A stretch of 64,000 bases of DNA from an uncultured Elusimicrobia bacterium (GCA_903830945.1 CAIKVT010000001.1:1-64000), one strand, 5' to 3'. Positions 52,892 through 61,754 are shown, counted from the stretch's first letter. The notes: generated by a model from the letters alone, not told the origin. Made by a program: numbers and translations.

Positions 52892-54660
52892 CCGTTCTCA
52901 GGAAATGCGTTGACGGTCATGCGCTGGCCGCGATGGCGTTGCTGCTGGTCTGCCTGTCGGCACCCGTGCGGGCCGGGCGGACGGAGCCGGTCGGCCAGAC
53001 CATCTGGGACCAGATCATGGCCGATCAGGCCGACCGGGGCCTGCGCCAAGGCGCCCGGTATCTCGACGCGAAGCAGTATGACCAGGCAGTCCGCGAATTC
53101 GTGCGGGCAGTGGCGGCCAATCCCAACGATTCGGCCACGCATACCATGCTGGGCGTTGGCTACTACTGGACCGGCCGGGTAGACCTCTCCTTGGAGGAAT
53201 ACCGCAAGGCCCTGGACCTGGACCCGCATAGCGCCCAAGCCTGGCTCCTCATCGGCATCTCCCTGGCCTGGAAGGGGGAGGACAAGGGCGCCTATGAGGC
53301 GTTCAAGAAGGCCGCCGATCTCGACTCACAGCGCGCGGACGTTCAGATGAATCTGGGATCGATCGAGGAGTCCCTGGGCCTGATGGACGGGGCCCTGGAG
53401 CATACCCGGAGGGCCGTCGTTCTCGACGGCAAGAACCCGCTCTATCATTACCAGCTCGCCATGCTTTACCGGAGGCTCGGCCGCGACTCGGACTGCATCG
53501 ACTCCCTGCATCGGGCCTTGGGCTTTTTCCCCGATTTCGAGGACGCGGTCCTAGAATTGGGCGCGGCCGAGGAGCGCTCCGGGGATCGCAAGAGCGCCCT
53601 GCACAGCTTCCGCAAGGCTGTGGACCTCAAGGCCCGCGACGCGGTGGCGCGCTTCCGCTTGGCGCGCCTGATGTTGCAGGGCGACGACTTCCGGCACGCC
53701 CGCGCCATGATGAGCGAGGCTTTTCATCTCACTCCCGAGGAGGGAGGCGGGGGGCTGCGGCTGGCCGTCTCCTACGGTGGCCATGAGGCCGCCGTCCCTG
53801 GAGGCAAGCCCTCCTCCTCTCCCGGAAGGGACGCCGCTGCGGGCCAGCCTCAGGCCGACGTCAACGATCCGCTTTCGGTCTTTACCCGCAACCTGGAGCG
53901 TGTTCCGCTTGAACAGGGCGCGATCATGGAGGTTGACGTGGTCTTCACACCCAAACCCAAGTTGATCAAGGCACAGCCTGAGAGTGCTTCGTCTTTGCGC
54001 AGGGCCTTGTCACAGAGGATCTCGGATTCCGACAGCACGCCCAAGGCGACGAAGCGGCAGTACCAACTGCGCGCGGCCAAGCCCGAGGAACGCGCCGCGC
54101 AGGTCCGCCAGATCATGGACGACCTTAGAAAGCTCCTCACATCGGCGCCTGAAGGAGCCGACACGCGTCTGGGGATGAATCTGACTTTTACGCACCTTGC
54201 CGACGCGGGCGCCGCCCGCGGTGACGCGGAGAATCCTCCAAAGGTCTCCTACGAGCCCAGACAAGTGGGCAACGACCTGGGTCTCTGGGTGATCGGCACC
54301 GGCTGGATGGGCTTGGTGGAAGAGGTCCTTCCGGAGTCGGGCGAGCCTCCGCCCCAGCCGGATCAGAGCGATTGGTGGGTGGCCACGGGATTGGGCTACG
54401 CTATCCTGGGAGACGGCCAAAGGGCTTTATCTGCCTTCGTGCGTGCGGTGCAGCTCGATACAGCGAGCGTGCCGGCCCGACTCGGCCGCAGCGTGGCTTT
54501 GGTCATGACCGGCGACGAGGCCGGCGCCATCAAGGCCCTGCTCGAGGCGCTCCGCCTCGACCCCAACAACCGCGCGGCTAAGGAAGGCCTCAAGTGGCTC
54601 AACCGTCAGGCCGCGCCCAAGCAATCGCCCAGGGGGGCCGGGCCCAAGGAGAAAAACTGA
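52885..54660 (+). CDS. Tetratricopeptide-repeat protein, periplasmic
   Basis: 591 aa from GTG 52885. The N-terminus is hydrophobic (ALAAMALLLVCLSAPVRA) and ends like a signal peptide. Residues about 60-290 hold at least six TPRs (KQYDQAVREFVRAVAANPNDSATHTMLGVGYYWTG; DLSLEEYRKALDLDPHSAQAW). A central part about 300-470 has charged and Pro-rich sequence with no known domain. Two more TPRs close the protein (LGYAILGDGQRALSAFVRAVQLD; AIKALLEALRLDPNNRAAKEGL). It is probably a protein-interaction scaffold. It precedes murC with one-nt overlap (TGATG). Confidence 0.82.
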   Translation: MLTVLRKCVDGHALAAMALLLVCLSAPVRAGRTEPVGQTIWDQIMADQADRGLRQGARYLDAKQYDQAVREFVRAVAANPNDSATHTMLGVGYYWTGRVDLSLEEYRKALDLDPHSAQAWLLIGISLAWKGEDKGAYEAFKKAADLDSQRADVQMNLGSIEESLGLMDGALEHTRRAVVLDGKNPLYHYQLAMLYRRLGRDSDCIDSLHRALGFFPDFEDAVLELGAAEERSGDRKSALHSFRKAVDLKARDAVARFRLARLMLQGDDFRHARAMMSEAFHLTPEEGGGGLRLAVSYGGHEAAVPGGKPSSSPGRDAAAGQPQADVNDPLSVFTRNLERVPLEQGAIMEVDVVFTPKPKLIKAQPESASSLRRALSQRISDSDSTPKATKRQYQLRAAKPEERAAQVRQIMDDLRKLLTSAPEGADTRLGMNLTFTHLADAGAARGDAENPPKVSYEPRQVGNDLGLWVIGTGWMGLVEEVLPESGEPPPQPDQSDWWVATGLGYAILGDGQRALSAFVRAVQLDTASVPARLGRSVALVMTGDEAGAIKALLEALRLDPNNRAAKEGLKWLNRQAAPKQSPRGAGPKEKN

Positions 54661-56057
54661 TGTCCCTCGATCTTGGTCACATGCAAGCGTTCGTCCGGCG
54701 CGTGCATTTCGTCGGCGTCGGCGGCGTGGGCATGAGCGGCATCGCCGAGGTCCTCGCTAATCTCGGCTACCGGGTCTCTGGATCTGATCTCAAGGAGAGC
54801 GCGATTACCCGGCGCCTCAAGGCCGCTGGCGTGCGCGTGTCCCTGGGCCATCACGCCGCCAACGTCCGCGGCGCGCAGGTCGTGGTGGTGAGCTCCGCCG
54901 TACGGCCCGACAACCCCGAGGTCCTGACCGCCCGGCGCGCCGGAGTGCCGGTCGTGCTGCGCGCGCAGATGCTCGCGGAGCTGGGGCGCATGAAGAAGAC
55001 CGTGACCGTGGCCGGCTCGCACGGCAAGACTACGACTACGGCCATGGCGGCCATGGCCCTGGCCGCGGCCGGGGCTGAGCCTACCATGATCGTGGGCGGG
55101 CAGATCAAGAACATCGATTCCAACGCCCGCCTGGGCCTTGGCGACTATCTGGTGACCGAGGCGGACGAGTCGGACGGCTCGTTCGTGCACCTAGCGCCCC
55201 TGGTGGCCGTGGTCACCAACATCGACAACGACCATCTCGACTACCATAAGACCATGGGGAATCTGCGCGCGGCGTTCACGGCGCACCTCCGCCGCCTGCC
55301 TTTCTACGGCGCCGCCGTGCTCTGCGCCGACGACCCGGAACTGGCCCGCCTGCGCCCCGCTCTGAACGCGCGCGTCATCACCTACGGCATATCGCGGCGG
55401 GCCGACTGGCAGGCGCGCGCCATCCGGATGGGCAAGGACGGCTCCAGCTACGAGGCATTCTATCTCGGCCGGCGCGCGGCCCGTATCCGGATCCGGGTCC
55501 CAGGCCGGCACAACGTGCTCAACTCGCTGGCCGCCCTCGCCGCGGGGCGATTCCTGGGTTTTTCGCTGAGCGGCTTGGGGCGCGGGTTGGCCGCATTCCG
55601 AGGAGTGGGGCGCCGGCTCGACCGTCTCGGCGCGGCCGGCGCAGTCGAGTTCGTGGACGACTACGGCCATCACCCCACCGAGGTCAAGGCCGCGGTGGAA
55701 GCGGTGGCCACGCTCTGGAAGGGGCGGCGGACCATGGTCGTCTTCCAGCCGCATCGCTATTCCCGGACCAAGCTCCTGGCCCGGGAGTTCGGACCGGCCT
55801 TTTCTCGGGCTGACTTCGTTTTCGTCATGGATATCTATCCGGCCGGAGAGGCGCCTATCCAAGGGGTGAGCTCCGCGCTGATCCTGGATTCCCTGCGGCG
55901 CGCCCGGGTCGCCTGCGCGCCATTTTCGGGCAGTCTGGACGTCCTGAGGCAGCTGCGTCGAGGCGACGTCGTGCTGACCTTGGGCGCGGGCGATGTCTGG
56001 AAGACGGGCATGGACCTCATGCGTCGGCTGGAAGCCGACCTGGCGAGCCCGGTCTGA
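54660..56057 (+). CDS. murC: UDP-N-acetylmuramate-L-alanine ligase MurC
   Basis: 465 aa from ATG 54660. VHFVGVGGVGMSGIAEVLANLGYRVSGSD is the MurC N-terminus. VAGSHGKTTTTAM is the ATP loop, TEADESDGSF and NIDNDHLDYH are Mur ligase blocks, and FVDDYGHHPTEV and FQPHRYSRTKLL are C-terminal MurC marks. It adds the first alanine to the peptidoglycan precursor, so the cell makes murein. The long frame beginning at 54594 is within the TPR gene and not used. It overlaps rsmA by one nt. Confidence 0.97.
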   Translation: MSLDLGHMQAFVRRVHFVGVGGVGMSGIAEVLANLGYRVSGSDLKESAITRRLKAAGVRVSLGHHAANVRGAQVVVVSSAVRPDNPEVLTARRAGVPVVLRAQMLAELGRMKKTVTVAGSHGKTTTTAMAAMALAAAGAEPTMIVGGQIKNIDSNARLGLGDYLVTEADESDGSFVHLAPLVAVVTNIDNDHLDYHKTMGNLRAAFTAHLRRLPFYGAAVLCADDPELARLRPALNARVITYGISRRADWQARAIRMGKDGSSYEAFYLGRRAARIRIRVPGRHNVLNSLAALAAGRFLGFSLSGLGRGLAAFRGVGRRLDRLGAAGAVEFVDDYGHHPTEVKAAVEAVATLWKGRRTMVVFQPHRYSRTKLLAREFGPAFSRADFVFVMDIYPAGEAPIQGVSSALILDSLRRARVACAPFSGSLDVLRQLRRGDVVLTLGAGDVWKTGMDLMRRLEADLASPV

Positions 56058-56830
56058 TGGGCGCGCGTCTCGATCAGCATTATCTCGTTGACCCCGCCGC
56101 GCGCGATGTCATCGCGGCCGCCGCGGATATCGTGCCCGGCGACAGCGTTCTTGAGATCGGACCGGGCCGCGGGATGCTGACCCAAGCGCTTTTGCCACGC
56201 GCTCGCGCAGTCGTGGCCGTGGAGCTCGACGAGCTGCTGGCGGCGCAGCTCGCCACTGCTTTGGGCGGTCCTTCCAATCTGAGGGTGGTCAATGCGGATT
56301 TCCTGGAGTTTGAACTGGAGTCCCTCGGGCCGGGGCCGTGGAAGATCGCGGCCAATCTTCCTTATGCGGTGGCTACCCCGATTCTTCAGCGCCTCCTGCC
56401 TTGGCCGCATTGGACCACGGCCGTGCTCATGTTCCAGAAAGAAGTGGCCGAGCGCATCTCCGCGCAGCCGGGCGGTACGGATTACGGTCTGCTGACACTC
56501 TCCGTCGCTATCCATGCCTCGGCTGAGCTCATCCTGGAGCTTTCCCGGGAGAGCTTCCGGCCGCGGCCTCAGGTCGCCTCGGCCGTGGTCCTCCTCACTC
56601 GCCGGTCCGAGCCTCTCGTGGCCGCGGGCGAGCAGGCGGCGTTCTTCCGCGTGGCCAGGGCCGCCTTCGGCCAGCGGCGCAAGATGGCGCTGGGAGTGCT
56701 CTTTCGGAGCCTAGGGTTGGAGCGAGAGCGCGTGGCCGGGGCTTTTGCGGAGTTGGGCATATCGTCGTCGGCGCGGGCGGAGGAGATACCGTTGGAACTC
56801 TGGCGGGGCCTGGCCCGGCTGCTTTCCTAG
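56057..56830 (+). CDS. rsmA: 16S rRNA dimethyladenosine transferase RsmA (KsgA)
   Basis: 257 aa. GARLDQHYLVDPAARDVI replaces the usual GQxFL start but is aligned. SAM site: VLEIGPGRGMLTQALL. Next: VAVELDELLA, NADFLEF and IAANLPYAVATPIL (the NLPY catalytic motif), with MFQKEVAERI and FRPRPQVASAVV following. It dimethylates two adenosines near the 3' end of 16S rRNA. The ATG overlaps the murC stop. Confidence 0.95.
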   Translation: MGARLDQHYLVDPAARDVIAAAADIVPGDSVLEIGPGRGMLTQALLPRARAVVAVELDELLAAQLATALGGPSNLRVVNADFLEFELESLGPGPWKIAANLPYAVATPILQRLLPWPHWTTAVLMFQKEVAERISAQPGGTDYGLLTLSVAIHASAELILELSRESFRPRPQVASAVVLLTRRSEPLVAAGEQAAFFRVARAAFGQRRKMALGVLFRSLGLERERVAGAFAELGISSSARAEEIPLELWRGLARLLS

Positions 56831-56837
56831 GCCCGGC

Positions 56838-58325
56838 ATGGTCTTCCCAAGATCGGCGCGGCTGGCTTGCTTGGCTGGTCTGGCGGTCCTCTATCTTCTC
56901 TGCCTGCGGGCCTATTATGTGGGCTTCTTCAACGACGACGCTTTCTATCTCATCGGCGCGAGGTCCTTGTTTTTTGGCGGGTTCCGGGAACTCAACTCGC
57001 CAGGCGTGCCGTTTTTGACCGTGTATATGCCCGGCTATCCGCTGATCCTGGCGCAGTGGGGCTGGCTGGCGGGCTCTTCGCCGCTGGCGGCCCAACTGCT
57101 GTCCGTTGCGCTGACGACGGCGGCCGTGAGCCTGATGTGGGTGTGTTTTGCCGCAGAGATGTCGGTCGCAGCGGCTTTCGCCGCCGTGGCGGTCACGGCT
57201 TTCAATCCACTCACTGTGAGCATATCAGGGGCTGTGCTTTCGGATATCCCGTTCATGGTCATGACGCTGCTTGTTTTCCTGGCGGCGCGCTCGATCTGGG
57301 AGAAGGGGCCGGACTGGTCTTGGGGCAGCCTGGGCGCCATGGCTGGGGCCGCCTTCCTCATCAGGTCCACGGGCGCGGCCATTGTTCTGGCCCTGGTCAT
57401 TTCCTTGCTGTGGGAGAGGCGTTGGCGGCGGGCGGCTTGGGCCGCGGCCGGGGCTGCCCTGGTCGCGGTTCCGTGGCTGGCGCGCAATGTCCTTGTCGGC
57501 GGTTCAATTTTACCCTACGCGTCGCAGTTGGTCGCGCCTTGGAGCGCCGCCTCGGCCTTCAGCGGTTTCCTGATCCGGTTATCCCGCAACGTCGGATTCT
57601 ATGGCCCAGAGCTCTTCTGGCGGACGTGGTTTCGTTGGCCGGCATGGCCGGGCGTCTCGGCATTGAAATGGGCGACGGTCTCGCTGGGCTTGGCCGCTAC
57701 GACCGCGGGTCTGCGCGAGTGGGGAGTGCGGGGCTGGCACAAGCTCCTGAGCGTCTATTTTCTGCTCTATGCGGCGCTTCATCTGCAGCTTCATCTACAG
57801 TCGGGCCGCTACATCTTCACCGCCTTGCCCATGATCGCGCCGCTGTTTTTCCTGGGCCTGGATGCGGCCGACCGGAGGCTGGCCCTGAAGGGCAGGCTGG
57901 TCATCGGGGCGGCGGCCCTGAGCCTGGCCTTGAGCATGGCGCCCGTGGCAAACGTCGTAAGGACTTCGCTTTGGCGGCACACCCCGCTCAACACGCCGCC
58001 CCTGAAGACATTGGCCTGGATACGGAGCGCCACCTCACCGGCGGACGTTTTCGCGGCCGACCTCGATGGGCGGCTGTTCTTGCTGACGGGCCGCCGAACG
58101 GTGAGGCTGCGCAAACTCTACGCGCCGGGCGTTTTTGCCGCCTGGCTCAAGGGGGCGCGTGTGGACTATGTTCTCGTGGAGCCTAATGATTATTTCATGA
58201 CTACGGCTTCAGGCCGGACCACGCACGACCCCATGCCTCTGGGCCGGCTGCAAGACCTGCTCTCCGGCGGCCGGCGCGTTTTTGCCGACGCGGAAGAAAG
58301 GACTGAGATCTACCGGGTCCGCTAG
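56838..58325 (+). CDS. ArnT/PMT-like membrane glycosyltransferase (GT39 superfamily)
   Basis: 495 aa from ATG 56838, which follows the rsmA stop by 7 nt. About ten or eleven transmembrane helices. The first periplasmic loop has FFNDDAFYLIGARSLFFGGFRELNSPGVPFLTVYMPGYPLIL, with the Asp pair characteristic of GT-C enzymes such as ArnT and PMT, which use a polyprenyl-phosphate sugar. RSTGAAIVLALVISLLWERRWRRAA is a typical cytoplasmic loop. It transfers a sugar to an outer acceptor such as lipid A or protein. The C-terminal 110 residues are soluble. Confidence 0.85.
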   Translation: MVFPRSARLACLAGLAVLYLLCLRAYYVGFFNDDAFYLIGARSLFFGGFRELNSPGVPFLTVYMPGYPLILAQWGWLAGSSPLAAQLLSVALTTAAVSLMWVCFAAEMSVAAAFAAVAVTAFNPLTVSISGAVLSDIPFMVMTLLVFLAARSIWEKGPDWSWGSLGAMAGAAFLIRSTGAAIVLALVISLLWERRWRRAAWAAAGAALVAVPWLARNVLVGGSILPYASQLVAPWSAASAFSGFLIRLSRNVGFYGPELFWRTWFRWPAWPGVSALKWATVSLGLAATTAGLREWGVRGWHKLLSVYFLLYAALHLQLHLQSGRYIFTALPMIAPLFFLGLDAADRRLALKGRLVIGAAALSLALSMAPVANVVRTSLWRHTPLNTPPLKTLAWIRSATSPADVFAADLDGRLFLLTGRRTVRLRKLYAPGVFAAWLKGARVDYVLVEPNDYFMTTASGRTTHDPMPLGRLQDLLSGGRRVFADAEERTEIYRVR

Positions 58326-58338
58326 CTTGGATGCATAA

Positions 58339-58366
58339 TTGAAACGATGCTGGAGTTTGTTATAAT
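58339..58366 (+). promoter_or_regulatory. Sigma-70-like promoter of the ankyrin lipoprotein gene
   Basis: TTGAAA (58339-58344) and TATAAT (58361-58366) are separated by 16 nt. The leader carries AGAGGAG at 58381-58387, 6 nt before GTG 58394. It is the clearest complete promoter in the window. Confidence 0.7.
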
Positions 58367-58393
58367 AAAAAATCTTCGGAAGAGGAGCCCATC

Positions 58394-59206
58394 GTGATAA
58401 AATTGAAAGCCTATATGTTTTTCCCCAAAGTGATTTTGCCTTTCGTCCTGCTGTTGTCCGCCGGTTGCGCGACTCCGCTGATGAAGGCGGCGAGCCAAGG
58501 CAATAATGAGGAGGTTAAGGCCTTGCTTGACCAAGGAGCTGACCCTAACAGCCAAAAAGGCGGCGCACTCTTTGCGGCTGTCCAAGCCGGAAAAATCGAG
58601 ACCATGAAGCTTCTCTTGTCCCGGGGGGCCAAGCCTGAATCCCAGGGGATCGTCATTTGTCCGGCTCAGAAGCAGAACGCGCTCATGAGCCTGTTGGCCC
58701 GCGAGCAGGACGTGCCTCAGCAGGCGCCAGTCCTGGTCATAGCAACGCATGCCGGCAACATCGGGGCCATGAAGGTCCTGCTGGATGCCGGAGCCGATGT
58801 CAATGGCGAAGTCGTGAAGACCATGCAGTGGCCCTGCAACAATTACACCTCGCTCATATTCGCGGCCAAGGACGGCAATCCTGAAGCCGTGCAGTTGTTG
58901 CTTGATCGCGGCGCCGACCGGAACCGCAGCGGCGGACGGTGGGGAGGCAAGACGGCCTTGGAATGGCTGCAGAAAGACGGAGGCAGCCCGGAGATCATCA
59001 GCATGCTGCAGGGAGCCGGCACTGAAGGCCCTGAACAACGCAAGGTGCGCGTGGACAGGATGAAGGCCAAGGAAGCCGCGGAAACCAAAGCGGCCATCGA
59101 AGCGGTGTCAGCGCCTTCTTCCCAACCGGCAGCTGAGGAGCAGAAGCCGGCTGCCGCCCCCAAGCTCAAGCCCGTGAGCAAAGAGGAGATCAATAGTCAG
59201 CTTTAG
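58394..59206 (+). CDS. Ankyrin-repeat lipoprotein
   Basis: 270 aa from GTG 58394. N-terminus with a hydrophobic stretch and lipobox LLLSAGC, so membrane-anchored in the periplasm or outer membrane. At least four ankyrin repeats follow (PLMKAASQGNNEEVKALLDQGADPN; ALFAAVQAGKIETMKLLLSRGAKPE; LVIATHAGNIGAMKVLLDAGADVN; LIFAAKDGNPEAVQLLLDRGADRN). The Pro/Ala/Glu-rich tail looks flexible. It probably binds partner proteins. It is convergent with the mnmA fragment, whose stop lies 7 nt beyond its own. Confidence 0.85.
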   Translation: MIKLKAYMFFPKVILPFVLLLSAGCATPLMKAASQGNNEEVKALLDQGADPNSQKGGALFAAVQAGKIETMKLLLSRGAKPESQGIVICPAQKQNALMSLLAREQDVPQQAPVLVIATHAGNIGAMKVLLDAGADVNGEVVKTMQWPCNNYTSLIFAAKDGNPEAVQLLLDRGADRNRSGGRWGGKTALEWLQKDGGSPEIISMLQGAGTEGPEQRKVRVDRMKAKEAAETKAAIEAVSAPSSQPAAEEQKPAAAPKLKPVSKEEINSQL

Positions 59207-59212
59207 TCGGGT

Positions 59213-59342
59213 CTAGAAGGCCGACGAGATGGTCCCAGCGCCGACGACCACTTCTCCCTGATAGAAGACCGCGGTCTGCCCGGGCGTCACCGAGAGCTGG
59301 GGCTCGGCGCAATTCACTCGGACGGTCCCCATCTCGTCCCCC
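59213..59342 (-). pseudogene. Detached 3' fragment of mnmA
   Basis: On the minus strand this frame reads [17 protein letters not shown]... through AVFYQGEVV and GAGTISSAF before its stop. Of 39 residues aligned with the end of the intact MnmA at 60632, 33 are identical by direct count. At the DNA level 62 bp are identical (59246-59307 with 60656-60717), while flanks differ at many positions. Homology stops at about 59342 with an in-frame TAA upstream, so it is only a tail. Its position, convergent and 7 nt from the ankyrin gene, suggests that it is the resident 3' end, cut off by the nuclease-gene insertion. The reverse history cannot be excluded. Confidence 0.85.
59246..59307. repeat. 62-bp direct repeat, left copy
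   Basis: Exact copy of 60656-60717 in the same orientation, 1410 bp apart. It brackets the DUF1016 nuclease gene and lies inside the mnmA 3' coding sequence in both copies. Confidence 0.9.
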
Positions 59343-59467
59343 AGTTCCATTTAATCGTCCGGTCGGATGGAACTTTCCGTGGTCCACGTCGTATATAGTG
59401 TGGGGGTGAATCTATGACTACGGAACCGAATAGAGAGGAAGCGGTCGCCTCAGTTTGATATGGGGCG

Positions 59468-60610
59468 TTGGTCTTGGACATTACCGGCTTTCTTGACACC
59501 GCTCGTCGAGCAGCGGCACGTTCTGTTAATAGGCTCCTGGCTGCTTCTTACTGGGAGATCGGCCGGCGTATCGTCGAGTTTGAGCAGGTCGGCAATGTGC
59601 GGGCAGGATACGGAGAAAAGCTCCTGGGGCACCTGGCCAAGGACCTGAGCGCACGCTACGGACGTGGTTTTTCGCGGGCCAATCTTCAGCAAATGCGGCT
59701 ATTTTATATTGGCTGGGCGATTATCCAGGCACCGTCTGGACAATTGGAGGCGCGTATGAAATGCCAGACACTGTCTGGCAAATCTAAAATTAGAGCTAAA
59801 ATTCCAGCAGAATCTGGGGCAATTTGGCAGACACTGCCGAGCAAATTCGAACTCATGCCAGTAGAGGCATTCCCTTTGTCTTGGTCGCAATACGTGCGGC
59901 TGATGTCGGTGAAGCAGCCGCAGGCGCGAGCCTTCTACGAAAACGAGGCCATCCACGGCGGCTGGACTGTCCGCCAGCTCGACCGGCAGATCGGGACCCA
60001 GTTCTTCGAACGCGCCCTCCGCTCCAAAGACCTCAAAGCCATGCTCGCGCGCAGCCGGGTGCCGCAGGCGCAGGACCTTACGCCCACGGCGGTGGAAATA
60101 CGCGACCCTTATCTGCTCGAGTTCCTCGACCTCAAGGACGAATATGGCGAGACCGAACTGGAAGAGGCCCTTATTCTCAACCTGGAACGCTTCTTGCTGG
60201 AGCTTGGCGCCGGCTTTACCTTCGTCGCGCGGCAGAAGCGCATCCGCATCGGCGACTCGTGGTTCCGCATCGATCTTCTGCTCTACCATCGTGGACTGCG
60301 CTGCCTAGTCGTCATCGATCTTAAGACCGGGGCCTTCACCCACGCGGACGCAGGCCAGATGAACCTCTATCTTAACTACGTCCGGGAGCGGCTCATGCTG
60401 CCTGGAGAGGCCGAGCCTGTAGGCATCATTCTCTGCGCCGACAAGGACGAGGCCGTGGTCAGATACGCCACCGTCGGAATCGGCGCTCGTGTATTCGCGT
60501 CGAAATACCTGACCAGCCTTCCGGACGAGGAAACCTTGCGCGCGCAGATCATGAGCACCCAGCGCGTCATCCGATTGCGCCCTGCGGCCGATGATCCAAA
60601 CTCAGCGTAG
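59468..60610 (+). CDS. DUF1016/YhcG-family PDDEXK nuclease
   Basis: 380 aa from TTG 59468. The N-terminal half is the DUF1016 helical domain: ARRAAARSVNRLLAASYWEIGRRIVEFEQ, GYGEKLLGHLAKDLSARYGRGFSRANLQQMRLF, FPLSWSQYVRLMSVK. The C-terminal half is the nuclease: ILNLERFLLELGAGFTFVARQKRI, then SWFRIDLLLYHRGLRCLVVIDLKTGAF with the Asp...Asp-x-Lys core, then GQMNLYLNYVRE. Known relatives often sit in mobile regions and defence islands. The linker about 95-130 is AT-rich and contains near-palindromic GCCAGACA-C-TGTCTGGC (59763-59779). There is no close ribosome site. It is flanked by duplicated mnmA ends. Confidence 0.9.
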   Translation: MVLDITGFLDTARRAAARSVNRLLAASYWEIGRRIVEFEQVGNVRAGYGEKLLGHLAKDLSARYGRGFSRANLQQMRLFYIGWAIIQAPSGQLEARMKCQTLSGKSKIRAKIPAESGAIWQTLPSKFELMPVEAFPLSWSQYVRLMSVKQPQARAFYENEAIHGGWTVRQLDRQIGTQFFERALRSKDLKAMLARSRVPQAQDLTPTAVEIRDPYLLEFLDLKDEYGETELEEALILNLERFLLELGAGFTFVARQKRIRIGDSWFRIDLLLYHRGLRCLVVIDLKTGAFTHADAGQMNLYLNYVRERLMLPGEAEPVGIILCADKDEAVVRYATVGIGARVFASKYLTSLPDEETLRAQIMSTQRVIRLRPAADDPNSA

Positions 60611-60631
60611 CAACCCTTTGGACTGGCCGGG

Positions 60632-61738
60632 TTACGAGATAGTGCCTGCGCTGATGACCACTTCTCCCTGATAGAAGACCGCGGTCTGCCCGGGCGTCAC
60701 CGAGAGCTGGGGCTCGGTGCAATCGACCTGGACTGTTCCAAGTTCATCTCCCTGGCGTATTTGAGCGGCAGCGGGGCGGTGTTGCTGTCGGACCTGGACC
60801 TCGACGGACAGCGGCGTTTCGGGCGGACCGGAGATGCCGATCCAGTTGAGGTCCCGTACGATGAAGTGCGCGCTGTATAAGGTTTCCTTTGGCCCCACGA
60901 CCACCGTGTTGGAGGCGGCGTCTATGCGCGCCACGTAGAGCGGCCGGCCTTCTCCGCTCAAGCCCACTCCCTTGCGCTGGCCCACGGTGTAGTGGACGAT
61001 GCCCTTGTGCCGGGCGATGACGCGTCCGGAGAGGTCCTGGATGGGCCCCGGCCGGGAGTCAGACTCATCGAAGAGCACGCCATAATCCGGGCTTTCGATG
61101 AAGTCCTGACTCTCGGACTTATCCGCGACATCGTTCCAGCCCAGCCCGCGGGCCAGCTCTTTGACCTGTGCCTTGGTCAGGCCGCCTAATGGCAGGATGA
61201 GTCGCGCCAACTGCTCCTGGTTCAGGCGCGCCAGGAAATAGGATTGGTCCTTGCGGTGGTCCGTGGCTCGTTTCAATAGGACGCGACCGCCCTCGCTGCG
61301 GCTCTCGACGCGCGCATAATGGCCGGTGGCGAAGCGGTCGAAGCGGATGCCGGACTCGCGGGCTTTCTTGAGGAGCAGGCCGAACTTGACGGCCTGGTTG
61401 CAGCGCATGCAGGGGTTGGGAGTGCGGCCGCAGCGGTACTCTTCGCGGAAGTAGTCGAGGACCTCGGTCTTGAATTCGGCCGCCAGGGGGATGGTGTGGT
61501 GGGCGATGCCCAGGCGTCGGGCCACCTCGCGGGCGGCTTGCAGATCGCGCGTCTCGCCGGGGCCGTAACAGCCCGAGCGGCCGCGGTCCGGGATGGGCAA
61601 GGACCCGTCCCAGGTCTGCATGGTAAGTCCCACGACCGCGAAGCCTTGCTCTTGGAGCAGGCGCGCGGCTACGGCGGAGTCCACGCCGCCGCTCAAGCCT
61701 ACGGCGACCGTCTCCCGGCGCTCGTCGGCATCAGGCAT
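60632..61738 (-). CDS. mnmA: tRNA 2-thiouridylase MnmA, variant lacking the second catalytic cysteine
   Basis: 368 aa from ATG 61738. ATP loop: VGLSGGVDSAVAARLL. NPCMRCNQAVKFG holds the first catalytic Cys, followed by FATGHYARVE. HYTVGQRKGVG is conserved. Where E. coli MnmA has GICFIG with Cys199, this protein has SESQDFIES and no Cys. It carries instead GCYGPGE in the N-terminal part, so three Cys (GCY, PCMRC) remain that could hold an FeS cluster, as proposed for some thiolases. It thiolates U34 of tRNAs for Lys, Glu and Gln. The last 30 or so codons are the intact copy of the duplicated tail. A TACAAT box lies 7 nt upstream. Confidence 0.93.
   Translation of the reverse strand: MPDADERRETVAVGLSGGVDSAVAARLLQEQGFAVVGLTMQTWDGSLPIPDRGRSGCYGPGETRDLQAAREVARRLGIAHHTIPLAAEFKTEVLDYFREEYRCGRTPNPCMRCNQAVKFGLLLKKARESGIRFDRFATGHYARVESRSEGGRVLLKRATDHRKDQSYFLARLNQEQLARLILPLGGLTKAQVKELARGLGWNDVADKSESQDFIESPDYGVLFDESDSRPGPIQDLSGRVIARHKGIVHYTVGQRKGVGLSGEGRPLYVARIDAASNTVVVGPKETLYSAHFIVRDLNWIGISGPPETPLSVEVQVRQQHRPAAAQIRQGDELGTVQVDCTEPQLSVTPGQTAVFYQGEVVISAGTIS
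60656..60717. repeat. 62-bp direct repeat, right copy
   Basis: Exact copy of 59246-59307, inside the intact mnmA 3' end. Confidence 0.9.
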
Positions 61739-61745
61739 CGAGAAT

Positions 61746-61751
61746 ATTGTA
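61746..61751 (-). promoter_or_regulatory. -10 box for leaderless mnmA
   Basis: TACAAT on the minus strand ends 7 nt before ATG 61738. Confidence 0.45.
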
Positions 61752-61754
61752 ACA

